From: Pseudomonadota bacterium
GTDB lineage: Bacteria > Pseudomonadota > Gammaproteobacteria > SZUA-229
Length of the DNA: 6,178 nucleotides
Assembly: GCA_015222915.1 (NCBI GenBank)
Contig: JADFWE010000081.1
Coordinates: forward strand, 1-6,178
Direction: 5' to 3'
How positions within the stretch are numbered: position 1 is the first letter of the stretch; each line of letters starts with the position of its first letter. The notes beneath the pieces are model-generated. The model saw only the letters and a program-made list of their open reading frames with translations, was not told the origin of the DNA and made no database searches. Both the position numbers and the translations under genes were made by a program. Shown in pieces: positions 1-6,178 of the stretch.

Positions 1-37
1 CAGTGGCTATGCAGTCCCTGCTGTTTGGTGTTTTTTA

Positions 38-65
38 CGAACGACGAATAACGAAAGACGAATAA
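38..65. repeat. 14-bp tandem duplication, two copies
   Basis: Two adjacent 14-base units, CGAACGACGAATAA (38-51) and CGAAAGACGAATAA (52-65), differ at one base. They lie in the non-coding stretch 1-137 downstream of pncC. Just beside them on the minus strand is a Shine-Dalgarno-like CAAAGGAG (76-69), but no ATG, GTG or TTG follows at a usable distance, so I do not call a gene start. The unit resembles short intergenic tandem repeats that vary in copy number, but two copies are too few to show this. Function is unknown. Confidence 0.6.
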
Positions 66-137
66 CTTCTCCTTTGTGTCAGTAGCTAACGGTCAAGCCC
101 AGGCTTTGCTCAATACTCTACCGACTGCCAACTTTTT

Positions 138-698
138 CTAATCACAAACCATCAGGTCCAGCAGCTCCTCAAGCGCCTGCCTGATCGACTGTTTACGTAC
201 GGCTTCTCTGTCCCCGGCAAAATGGAAGGGATTGGCTATCACGGTTTTATCGCGCTTGCCCCAGCTCAGCCAGACCAGTCCGACCGGTTTATCTTCACTG
301 CCGCCGCCCGGCCCGGCGATGCCGCTGACGCTGACCACGATATCGGCGTCGGTGTGAGCGAACAGACCATCTGACATCTCCAGCACGGTCTCGCCACTGA
401 CTGCACCGAATTCAGCCAGCGTATCTGCCCGCACATCCAGCAGACTCTGCTTGGACTCATTGCTGTAACAGACCACAGAACCGGTAAACCAGGCAGAGCT
501 GCCGGGTATGTCGGTGATGATCTTGGCTATCCAGCCGCCGGTGCAGGATTCGGCTGAGGCCAGCTTCACCTTATTTGCCACCAGGCACTGCCCCAGCTGC
601 TCGGCAAGGTCTCTTAATTCCTGTTCCGTTATATCCTGTTCGGGCGGCCCGGGTTTGTGCTGCCTGGATTCGGGCTGCTTGTGTTCCGACTGACTCAT
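138..698 (-). CDS. pncC: Nicotinamide-nucleotide amidohydrolase PncC (stand-alone CinA C-terminal domain)
   Basis: PncC hydrolyses NMN to nicotinate mononucleotide and ammonia in the cytoplasm, returning NMN to NAD synthesis. The 186-residue protein is one CinA C-terminal domain without the N-terminal molybdopterin-binding-like domain of full CinA. Visible family motifs are AESCTGG (residues 49-55, with the conserved serine S51), YSNE (from Y78), SGIAGPGGGSEDKPVG (125-140) and GDREAVR (from 162). I chose the ATG at 698 because GAGAG lies 4 bases upstream. An in-frame TTG at 713 would add five residues but has no ribosome site. The first 25 or so residues are polar, rich in Q, E, K and P, and precede the conserved fold; E. 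coli PncC starts much closer to its domain. The gene diverges from mutS. In many gammaproteobacteria recA follows it, and recA would lie beyond the left edge (inference). Older annotations call it ygaD or cinA. Confidence 0.95.
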   Translation of the reverse strand: MSQSEHKQPESRQHKPGPPEQDITEQELRDLAEQLGQCLVANKVKLASAESCTGGWIAKIITDIPGSSAWFTGSVVCYSNESKQSLLDVRADTLAEFGAVSGETVLEMSDGLFAHTDADIVVSVSGIAGPGGGSEDKPVGLVWLSWGKRDKTVIANPFHFAGDREAVRKQSIRQALEELLDLMVCD

Positions 699-791
699 CA
701 AACTCTCGACCAATAATTCTACTAATAAATGTTACCGTACTATATAGGAGAGCATGTCATCGCACCAGATAATCTTGTAGACTTAAGCGCT
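699..791. promoter_or_regulatory. Divergent pncC-mutS intergenic region with candidate mutS -10
   Basis: These 93 bases separate the two divergent start codons and should carry promoters for both genes. The core is AT-rich. TACTATATA (738-746) offers -10-like hexamers for the mutS direction, TACTAT or TATATA, but I see no good -35 at 16-18 bases from either. If transcription did start just after this -10, the in-frame ATG at 729 would lie upstream of the transcript, and mutS could only begin at 792. No CTGT-N8-ACAG LexA box is present. The promoter call is tentative. Confidence 0.3.
754..780 (+). other. Possible 8-codon leader ORF upstream of mutS
   Basis: AGGAG (746-750), the best Shine-Dalgarno in this region, lies 3 bases before an ATG at 754. 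That ATG is out of frame with mutS and opens an eight-codon ORF (MSSHQIIL) ending in TAG at 778-780, 11 bases before the mutS ATG at 792. The mutS ATG itself has no clear Shine-Dalgarno. Ribosomes could therefore load at the leader ORF and re-initiate at mutS. The SD-to-ATG spacing is short, and an ORF this small can arise by chance, so this is a possibility only. Confidence 0.25.
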
Positions 792-3395
792 ATGACGACC
801 GCGACTGCCAACAGTAAAAAAACCAAAGAACCCGCTTCCCATACCCCCATGATGCAGCAATATCTTCGCATCAAGGCCGAGCACCCGAACACCCTCCTGT
901 TCTACCGTATGGGCGACTTCTACGAGCTGTTTTTCGACGATGCTAAAAAGGCAGCGAAGATACTCGATATCACCTTAACCGCGCGCGGTCAGTCTGCGGG
1001 TAAACCGATTCCGATGGCGGGCATCCCCTACCATGCGGCTGATAACTACCTGTCACGGCTGATAAAACGCGGTGAGTCTGTGGCTATCTGTGAGCAGACC
1101 AGTAAACCCGGCGAGAACAAAGGCCCGGTCAACCGCGAAGTGATGCGCATCGTCACCCCCGGCACGGTGACCGAAGAAGCGTTGCTCGATGAACGAAAAG
1201 ACAACCTGTTGCTATGTATCCACCAGCACAAAGAGACCTTTGGACTGGCGGCGCTCAATATCACCTCCGGGCGCTTTAACGTACTCGAGACCAGAGATAA
1301 GTCACAGCTATACGCAGAGATGGAACGCCTGCAGCCGGTGGAGATCCTGCTGGCCGAAGATGACCTGTTATTCGATGAATTCAGCAGCTCACTGAACAGT
1401 CATATCAGCCTGCGCCAGCAGCCGCCATGGTGGTTTGATTTTGACAGCGCTAACCGTCTGCTCAATGATCAGTTCGGTACCCGTGACCTCAGCGGCTTTG
1501 GCTGTGATGATATGGATACCGCTATCAAAGCGGCCGGCTGCCTGCTGCAATACACACAGGACACACAGCGCGCCGCACTGCCGCACATCTCCGGCCTGCA
1601 TGTCGAGAACACCGACGATGTCATCGTACTGGATTCAGCCAGCCGGCGTAATCTCGAAATAGAGAACAACCTGTCCGGCGGCACTGAAAACACCCTGGCG
1701 TCGGTCATCGACCGCACCACCACCAGCATGGGCAGCCGCTGCCTGCGTCGCTGGCTTCACTCGCCACTGCGTAACCATGAGCTGCTGACACAGCGCCACC
1801 AGGCCATCGGTGAACTGTTAAATATCCAGCTGACCTCTGACCTGCAGTTCTGCCTGAACAATATCGGTGATATCGAACGCATAATGAGCCGGCTGGCCCT
1901 GCGCTCGGCACGGCCGCGCGACCTGGAAACCCTGAAAAATTCTCTGGCGGTCCTGCCTGAATTACAGGGCCTGCTGCAGCAGTGCCATGCCCCTTTTTTA
2001 CAGGGTCTGACCGGCAGTATAGGCACTCACCCGCAGACCGTAGAACTGCTGAGTGCTGCCATCTGCGAGAACCCGCCGGTACTGACCCGCGACGGCGGGT
2101 TCATCGCCGAAGGCTATAACAAAGAGCTGGATGAACTGCGCGGTCTGAGCAAGAACGCCAGCGATTTTCTGGAACAGCTGGAAATCCGCGAACGCGAACA
2201 GACAGGCATCAAAACACTTAAGGTCAACTATAACCGGGTACACGGTTTTTACATCGAGATCAGCCGCCTGCAATCCGACAGCGTGCCGGCGCACTACATC
2301 CGCAAGCAGACCCTGAAGACCAGTGAACGTTATATCACCGAGGAGCTAAAACAGCACGAAGACAAGGTCTTAAGCGCGAAAGAGCGCTCGCTTGCACTGG
2401 AGAAATCGATCTATGACGATCTGCTGCAGACTCTGCAACAGTTCCTGCAGCCATTAAAGCAATGTGCCGACGGTATCGCTCAGCTGGACAGCATCTGCTG
2501 CCTGAGCGAACGCGCGCAGTCGCTGGATTACCGCTGCCCGGAACTGACAGAAAAGCCCGGCATCCACATTAAACAGGGGCGTCACGCTGTGGTCGAACGC
2601 GTCTGCGAGCTGACATCGAACACCCGTTTCGTGCCCAATGATACCCTGCTCAGCGACAGCAAGCGTATGAGCATTATCACCGGCCCCAACATGGGTGGTA
2701 AATCGACCTATATGCGGCAGAATGCGCTTATCGTGCTGCTCGCCCACATCGGCAGTTATGTACCGGCAGAGAGCGCAGTCATCGGACCGATCGACCGCAT
2801 CTACACCCGCATCGGCGCTTCCGATGATCTTGCCAGCGGGCGTTCAACCTTTATGGTGGAGATGACCGAAGCAGCCAACATCCTGAACAACGCTACCGAG
2901 AACAGCCTGGTGCTGATGGATGAGATCGGCCGCGGCACCAGCACCTTCGATGGTCTGTCACTGGCCTGGGCCTGCGCCTACCACCTGAGCACGATCAATA
3001 AATCCTATACCCTGTTCGCCACGCATTATTTTGAGATCACCGCGCTGCCCGATGAGATACGCGGTATCAAGAATATCCACATCGATGCCATCGAACACGG
3101 TGAAAAGATCGTCTTCCTGCACAGCGTCAAACCCGGCCCGGCGAACCAGAGCTACGGTTTACAGGTCGCCCAGTTAGCAGGTGTTCCCGCAAAAGCGATC
3201 AAACTGGCCAAGCACAAACTGACCGAGCTGGAGAACCAGAGCATCAACAATCATCATGATTCAGGGCAGTTCGAGATGTTCAGCGACCGCCCGCACCCGG
3301 TCATCGAAAAACTGCAAGATTTAAATGTTGACGATTTAAGCCCGAGAGACGCACTGGATTTACTCTATGAGTATAAAAACGATGCAAAGAATTAA
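792..3395 (+). CDS. mutS: DNA mismatch repair ATPase MutS
   Basis: MutS binds mispaired and small looped-out bases as a dimer and, with ATP, recruits MutL to start strand-directed repair. The 867-residue product is close to E. coli MutS (853). In order it shows HTPMMQQYL (from 17), the mismatch-reading GDFYELF with F43 and E45 (E. coli F36 and E38), connector and lever/clamp regions, Walker [10 protein letters not shown] (631-639), the [12 protein letters not shown] signature, Walker B with D710 and E711, and FATHY with H745. Near the end, QFEMF (826-830) resembles a beta-clamp binding motif, and [13 protein letters not shown] matches the tetramerisation helix. An in-frame ATG at 729 would add 21 residues, but the family N-terminus fits 792; neither has a good Shine-Dalgarno. 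An in-frame TAA at 726 excludes earlier starts. The gene diverges from pncC, and its TAA is the first triplet of a long hairpin. All key residues are present. Confidence 0.98.
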   Translation: MTTATANSKKTKEPASHTPMMQQYLRIKAEHPNTLLFYRMGDFYELFFDDAKKAAKILDITLTARGQSAGKPIPMAGIPYHAADNYLSRLIKRGESVAICEQTSKPGENKGPVNREVMRIVTPGTVTEEALLDERKDNLLLCIHQHKETFGLAALNITSGRFNVLETRDKSQLYAEMERLQPVEILLAEDDLLFDEFSSSLNSHISLRQQPPWWFDFDSANRLLNDQFGTRDLSGFGCDDMDTAIKAAGCLLQYTQDTQRAALPHISGLHVENTDDVIVLDSASRRNLEIENNLSGGTENTLASVIDRTTTSMGSRCLRRWLHSPLRNHELLTQRHQAIGELLNIQLTSDLQFCLNNIGDIERIMSRLALRSARPRDLETLKNSLAVLPELQGLLQQCHAPFLQGLTGSIGTHPQTVELLSAAICENPPVLTRDGGFIAEGYNKELDELRGLSKNASDFLEQLEIREREQTGIKTLKVNYNRVHGFYIEISRLQSDSVPAHYIRKQTLKTSERYITEELKQHEDKVLSAKERSLALEKSIYDDLLQTLQQFLQPLKQCADGIAQLDSICCLSERAQSLDYRCPELTEKPGIHIKQGRHAVVERVCELTSNTRFVPNDTLLSDSKRMSIITGPNMGGKSTYMRQNALIVLLAHIGSYVPAESAVIGPIDRIYTRIGASDDLASGRSTFMVEMTEAANILNNATENSLVLMDEIGRGTSTFDGLSLAWACAYHLSTINKSYTLFATHYFEITALPDEIRGIKNIHIDAIEHGEKIVFLHSVKPGPANQSYGLQVAQLAGVPAKAIKLAKHKLTELENQSINNHHDSGQFEMFSDRPHPVIEKLQDLNVDDLSPRDALDLLYEYKNDAKN

Positions 3396-3436
3396 GCAAG
3401 CTCTGATCGATTCGTGAATCGATCAGAGCTTGCTTA
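3393..3436. repeat. Perfect 21-bp inverted repeat spanning the mutS stop; possible terminator or 3'-end hairpin
   Basis: The left arm (3393-3413) and right arm (3416-3436) are perfect reverse complements separated by only GT; as RNA this is about 20 pairs closed by a CGUG tetraloop. The left arm begins with the mutS stop codon TAA. Each arm carries GATC and ATCGAT. No run of T follows on the plus strand (GAAATCACC), and on the minus strand only ATTCTTTG follows, so it is not a textbook intrinsic terminator. It could stabilise the mutS mRNA 3' end, slow or terminate transcription before nadK, or be a small mobile palindrome. The structure is certain; its role is inference. Confidence 0.85.
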
Positions 3437-3450
3437 GAAATCACCAGTAA

Positions 3451-3479
3451 TTAACGACATAATGGAACCCGTCTATGTT
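3451..3479 (+). promoter_or_regulatory. Candidate sigma-70-type promoter for nadK
   Basis: TTAACG (3451-3456; four of six consensus bases) and TATGTT (3474-3479; four of six) are 17 bases apart, the ideal spacing. They lie after the mutS hairpin and about 40 bases before the nadK ATG. Transcription would start near 3486. The match is weak and such pairs occur by chance, but the hairpin plus the 123-base gap make a separate nadK promoter reasonable. Confidence 0.3.
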
Positions 3480-3498
3480 CATCTTTCCAATAACAGGC

Positions 3499-3514
3499 AG
3501 GAATGGTAGTGTAA
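3499..3514 (+). promoter_or_regulatory. Distant Shine-Dalgarno and three-codon ORF before nadK
   Basis: AGGAA (3499-3503) is the only Shine-Dalgarno-like sequence before nadK, but it ends 15 bases upstream of the ATG, further than usual. An out-of-frame ATG-GTA-GTG-TAA (3503-3514) lies between them. In the nadK frame a TAG at 3507-3509 rules out any earlier start, so the ATG at 3519 stands despite the poor spacing. The three-codon ORF is probably fortuitous. Confidence 0.25.
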
Positions 3515-3518
3515 CGCA

Positions 3519-4391
3519 ATGAAGTTTCATACCATCGGCATCATCACCAAACCCCAGGCAGAACCCGTAAGGCAAACACTGCAGTCATTGTTTGCCTTTC
3601 TGAAAACCAAGAGCTGTGAGGTGATCCTGGATGAACGTATCAGCGACACTATTAACAGCTGCAACTTTAAAAAAGCCAGCCGCGAAGACATTGGTAAACA
3701 ATGTGACCTGGTAATCGTTGTGGGCGGTGACGGTACCATATTATCGGCAGTACGCTCACTGGCAACAGCCGATGTACCCCTGCTGGGCATCAATGTCGGT
3801 CGCCTTGGTTTTCTTGCTGATATTTCTCCGAACGAACTCGAAACGTCACTGGAAGAGATACTCGACGGTTCCTATCGCGAAGAACAACGCTTCTTGCTGG
3901 AGATGCAGGTATTGCGTGATAACAAGCTTATCTTTGAAGCCGATGCGTTTAATGATGTGGTGGTTCACATTCGTGATGTCGCCCGCATGATTGAATTTGA
4001 AACTCGCATCAATGGCGAGTTTGTAAACTACCAGCGTGCGGATGGTATCATCGTGTCAACACCGACCGGGTCAACGGCTTATGCACTATCGGCCGGCGGA
4101 CCAATTTTACACGCGACCCTGGACGCGATTACACTGGTACCGATTTCTCCACACACATTGAGTAATCGACCACTGGTGGTCAATGGTGATTCACAAATTT
4201 TAATTTTGATCTGTAACACTAAAGAAGGCATTGCACAGGCGACCTGTGATGGCCATTTATCAACCGATGTGCATGTTGGCGATCACATCAAAGTCAGACG
4301 CAAGCCAGGAAAAATCACCCTGTTGCATCCGAGTGGCCATAATTATTTTGAAATATTGCGCGCCAAGTTACACTGGAGTGAACATAACTGA
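3519..4391 (+). CDS. nadK: NAD kinase (ATP-dependent)
   Basis: NadK phosphorylates the 2' hydroxyl of the NAD adenosine ribose to make NADP, the only de novo route to NADP, in the cytosol. The product is 290 residues (E. coli 292). The N-terminal alpha/beta domain carries GGDGT (69-73), with the catalytic aspartate D71. The NE/D motif is ND here (N145-D146, in FNDVVVH). R173 in YQRADG corresponds to E. coli R175, a residue linked to preferring NAD over NADH and found in ATP-specific enzymes. STPTGSTAY (180-188) and the following LSAGGPIL to PHTLS block form the conserved C-terminal beta domain. It is flanked by mutS and recN, and nadK-recN adjacency is also seen in E. coli. Three sampled 60-base lines at 3601, 4201 and 4321 are about 40-45% GC, lower than sampled mutS lines (53-65%), though the conserved core near 4081 is about 57%. 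Former names are ppnK and yfjB. Confidence 0.97.
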   Translation: MKFHTIGIITKPQAEPVRQTLQSLFAFLKTKSCEVILDERISDTINSCNFKKASREDIGKQCDLVIVVGGDGTILSAVRSLATADVPLLGINVGRLGFLADISPNELETSLEEILDGSYREEQRFLLEMQVLRDNKLIFEADAFNDVVVHIRDVARMIEFETRINGEFVNYQRADGIIVSTPTGSTAYALSAGGPILHATLDAITLVPISPHTLSNRPLVVNGDSQILILICNTKEGIAQATCDGHLSTDVHVGDHIKVRRKPGKITLLHPSGHNYFEILRAKLHWSEHN

Positions 4392-4475
4392 TCAAGCACA
4401 TGTATTCCATGCACTTGTTTAGTACGAACAACCTGCTTTCAGAGCAATCAAATTAGATAACAACCCCGTTTTTTC
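4392..4475 (+). promoter_or_regulatory. nadK-recN intergenic region with U-tract directly before the recN start
   Basis: These 84 bases contain no hairpin-plus-T terminator, so nadK and recN may share a transcript. A six-T run (4469-4474) lies one base before the recN ATG, where a Shine-Dalgarno would otherwise sit, and no purine-rich ribosome site is visible. An in-frame TAA at 4458-4460 fixes the recN start at 4476. TTGTT (4415-4419) and AACAA (4427-4431) form a 5-bp dyad with a 7-base spacer, which may be chance. No CTGT-N8-ACAG LexA box is present. TAGATA (4454-4459) is a weak -10 without a matching -35. Confidence 0.3.
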
Positions 4476-6164
4476 ATGCTAAAACATCTATACATCAGAA
4501 ACTTCGCCATCATCGATGAGCTCGACCTTGAGCTTAACGCTGGTATGACAGCACTCACTGGTGAGACCGGCGCTGGTAAGTCGATACTGCTGGGCGCACT
4601 CAACCTCGTGCTCGGTGACCGCGCAGATAATGACAGCATCAAACAGGATCGTGATTTTGCCGAGATCGTTGCCGAGTTCGATATCGATCAACTCGAAGAG
4701 GTCAGCAGCTGGCTGGTCGCACAGGAACTGAACACCGACGATGAATGCATCCTGCGCCGGCGTATAGCAAAGGACGGTCGCTCACGTGCCTATGTCAACG
4801 GCACACCGGTTAACCTGCAGATCATCCGCGAACTGGCCGAGATGCTGATCGATATCCATGGTCAGCACGAGCACCAATCGATAATGAAAAGCAGCGTTCA
4901 GCGGCAACTACTGGACGACTATGCAAACCATAGACCACTGCTGGAAGCAGTCAGCAACCTCTATGTAGAACTGAAACTGGTCGAAGATCAGCTGCAGCGT
5001 CTGCAACAGAGCAGTGACGAACAGAATGACCGGCTCGATCTACTGCGTTTTCAGACCCGGGAACTGGACGCGCTGGCGCTCGAGGAAAATGAATACCAGG
5101 CACTGGATGTCCAGCATAAACGCATGGCCAATGCAGAGAAGATCAACAGCAGCGTAGCACAGGCCATCCATCTCTTGAGCGAAGATGAAAACAGCAACAC
5201 TCAATCTTCGCTGTCTCAGATCATCAATTCGCTTGCCGATATAACCGACATCGATGAGAGCCTGTTACCTGTTTCAGAACTGTTGCAGGAAGCCCTGATC
5301 CAGATCGATGAGAGCGTTTCTCTGCTGCAGAACTACCGCGACAATATCGATATCGATCCAGCACAGCTGGCTAAAATTGAACAGCGCATCCAGGACATCC
5401 TCGATCTCGCTCGCAAGCACCGTGTCGAAGCCGAAGAACTGTTAAGCCTGCACCTGTCACTGCAGAAAGAGCTGGATGATATCGATCACGTCGATGAGCG
5501 CCTCGTCGAATTAAGCGAAGAACAGAAACAGCTGGAAGAAAAGTACCTTAAAGCCTGCAGCAAGCTATCACTGAGCCGCAACAAGGCCATCAGCAAACTG
5601 AATAAAAACATCACTCAGTCGATGCAGACTCTCGGCATGACCGGCGGAAAATTCGAGATCACCATCGAGACACAGGCCGACAAGCGCTCTGCCAGCGGCA
5701 CTGACCAGATAGAATTCACCGTTACCGCAAACGCCGGACAATCTTGTAAACCGCTGGCGCGTGTTGCCTCCGGCGGTGAGCTGGCTCGCATCAGCCTGGC
5801 CATCCAGATGATCATCGCCAACAATTCGAAGATACCGTCACTCATCTTCGACGAGGTAGACAGCGGTGTCGGCGGCGGAATCGCAGAAATCGTCGGCCAG
5901 CACCTGCGTGTTCTAGGTTCGGCCAGCAAGGCCAAAGCTAATCAGGTCATCTGTATCACCCATCTGCCACAGGTCGCTGCGCAGGCGCACCATCACCTGC
6001 GTGTTGAAAAACAGAGTGACGGTAAACAGACCCGAAGCCAGGTCGTGACATTAAACGATGAACAGCGCCAGCAGGAGATCGCGCGTATGCTGAGCGGCGT
6101 CGAGATCACCGAACAGTCACTGGCACACGCAGGTGAGATGATAGAACGCGCAAAGGAAATTTAG
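4476..6164 (+). CDS. recN: DNA repair protein RecN (SMC-like ATPase)
   Basis: RecN is a cytoplasmic SMC-family ATPase that works with RecA in double-strand-break repair, holding DNA segments or sister chromosomes together. The 562-residue product (E. coli 553) is complete. It begins MLKHLYIRNFAIID, then Walker A GETGAGKS (29-36), the DIHGQHEHQ block (126-134), a middle region of heptad-rich charged helices from about 160 to 380 that should form the antiparallel coiled coil, the ABC signature ASGGELARIS (SGGE at 432-435), Walker B LIFDEVD with D459 and E460, and the switch histidine H496 in CITHLPQ. Only the ATG at 4476 is usable, because TAA lies in frame at 4458 and later starts would cut the first strand. 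It follows nadK by 84 bases. The C-terminus ends ERAKEI, without the LLAA ending that targets E. coli RecN to ClpXP. Expression control is unclear: no Shine-Dalgarno and no classical LexA box are visible. Confidence 0.97.
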   Translation: MLKHLYIRNFAIIDELDLELNAGMTALTGETGAGKSILLGALNLVLGDRADNDSIKQDRDFAEIVAEFDIDQLEEVSSWLVAQELNTDDECILRRRIAKDGRSRAYVNGTPVNLQIIRELAEMLIDIHGQHEHQSIMKSSVQRQLLDDYANHRPLLEAVSNLYVELKLVEDQLQRLQQSSDEQNDRLDLLRFQTRELDALALEENEYQALDVQHKRMANAEKINSSVAQAIHLLSEDENSNTQSSLSQIINSLADITDIDESLLPVSELLQEALIQIDESVSLLQNYRDNIDIDPAQLAKIEQRIQDILDLARKHRVEAEELLSLHLSLQKELDDIDHVDERLVELSEEQKQLEEKYLKACSKLSLSRNKAISKLNKNITQSMQTLGMTGGKFEITIETQADKRSASGTDQIEFTVTANAGQSCKPLARVASGGELARISLAIQMIIANNSKIPSLIFDEVDSGVGGGIAEIVGQHLRVLGSASKAKANQVICITHLPQVAAQAHHHLRVEKQSDGKQTRSQVVTLNDEQRQQEIARMLSGVEITEQSLAHAGEMIERAKEI

Positions 6165-6178
6165 GGTTCCATTGTAGG

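Noticed and set aside
95..106. AAGCC-CA-GGCTT mini-hairpin downstream of pncC as a terminator
   Set aside because: The stem is only five pairs and no T-run follows on the minus strand.
1..137. Start of recA or another gene at the left edge
   Set aside because: No start codon follows the CAAAGGAG on the minus strand at a usable distance, no RecA-like peptide is visible, and no LexA box is present; recA can only be inferred beyond the window.
699..713. Five-residue extension of PncC from a TTG at 713
   Set aside because: It has no ribosome site, whereas the ATG at 698 has GAGAG four bases upstream.
729..791. N-terminal extension of MutS from the ATG at 729
   Set aside because: There is no Shine-Dalgarno before 729, the 21 extra residues match nothing I know in MutS, and the family length fits the ATG at 792.
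2454..2747. 97-codon minus-strand open frame inside mutS, and similar frames elsewhere
   Set aside because: These lie wholly within strongly conserved genes on the other strand or frame, show no family motifs, and are expected by chance in moderately GC-rich coding DNA.
4433..4442. CTG-CTTT-CAG resembling LexA half-sites before recN
   Set aside because: The gammaproteobacterial LexA box has CTG and CAG separated by ten bases; here the gap is four.

Overview
This 6.2 kb window looks like ordinary chromosomal DNA from a gammaproteobacterium. The MutS, NadK, RecN and PncC proteins read like gammaproteobacterial homologues, for example in Mut[10 protein letters not shown], the NadK run from STPTGSTAY to PHTLS, and PncC SGIAGPGGGSE. 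The genes are moderately GC-rich by eye, with nadK lower. I cannot name the genus. All four main genes appear intact, and I see no mobile element, CRISPR array, tRNA, rRNA or phage gene.

Layout: positions 1-137 are non-coding apart from a 14-bp tandem duplication (38-65). They lie downstream of pncC, which runs leftward. The NMN amidohydrolase gene pncC (CinA C-terminal type) occupies 698-138 on the minus strand. A short AT-rich divergent region (699-791) separates it from mutS (792-3395, plus strand), which encodes the mismatch-recognition ATPase. The mutS stop codon lies inside a perfect 21-bp inverted repeat (3393-3436). A 123-base gap with a plausible weak promoter leads to nadK (3519-4391), encoding NAD kinase. 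After 84 bases comes recN (4476-6164), encoding the SMC-like double-strand-break repair ATPase. The last 14 bases hold nothing recognisable.

Two themes run together: DNA repair (mutS, recN, and probably recA beyond the left edge, since pncC commonly precedes recA in this class) and pyridine nucleotide metabolism (pncC, nadK). PncC recycles NMN, which NAD-dependent DNA ligase releases during repair and replication. NadK makes NADP from NAD. The link is suggestive, but the order can also be explained by fusion of two conserved neighbourhoods, mutS/pncC(-recA) and nadK-recN.

I found no convincing new biological system. The points most worth a second look are regulatory: the hairpin swallowing the mutS stop codon, a small leader ORF with the best Shine-Dalgarno in front of mutS, and the absence of both a Shine-Dalgarno and a classical LexA box before recN.
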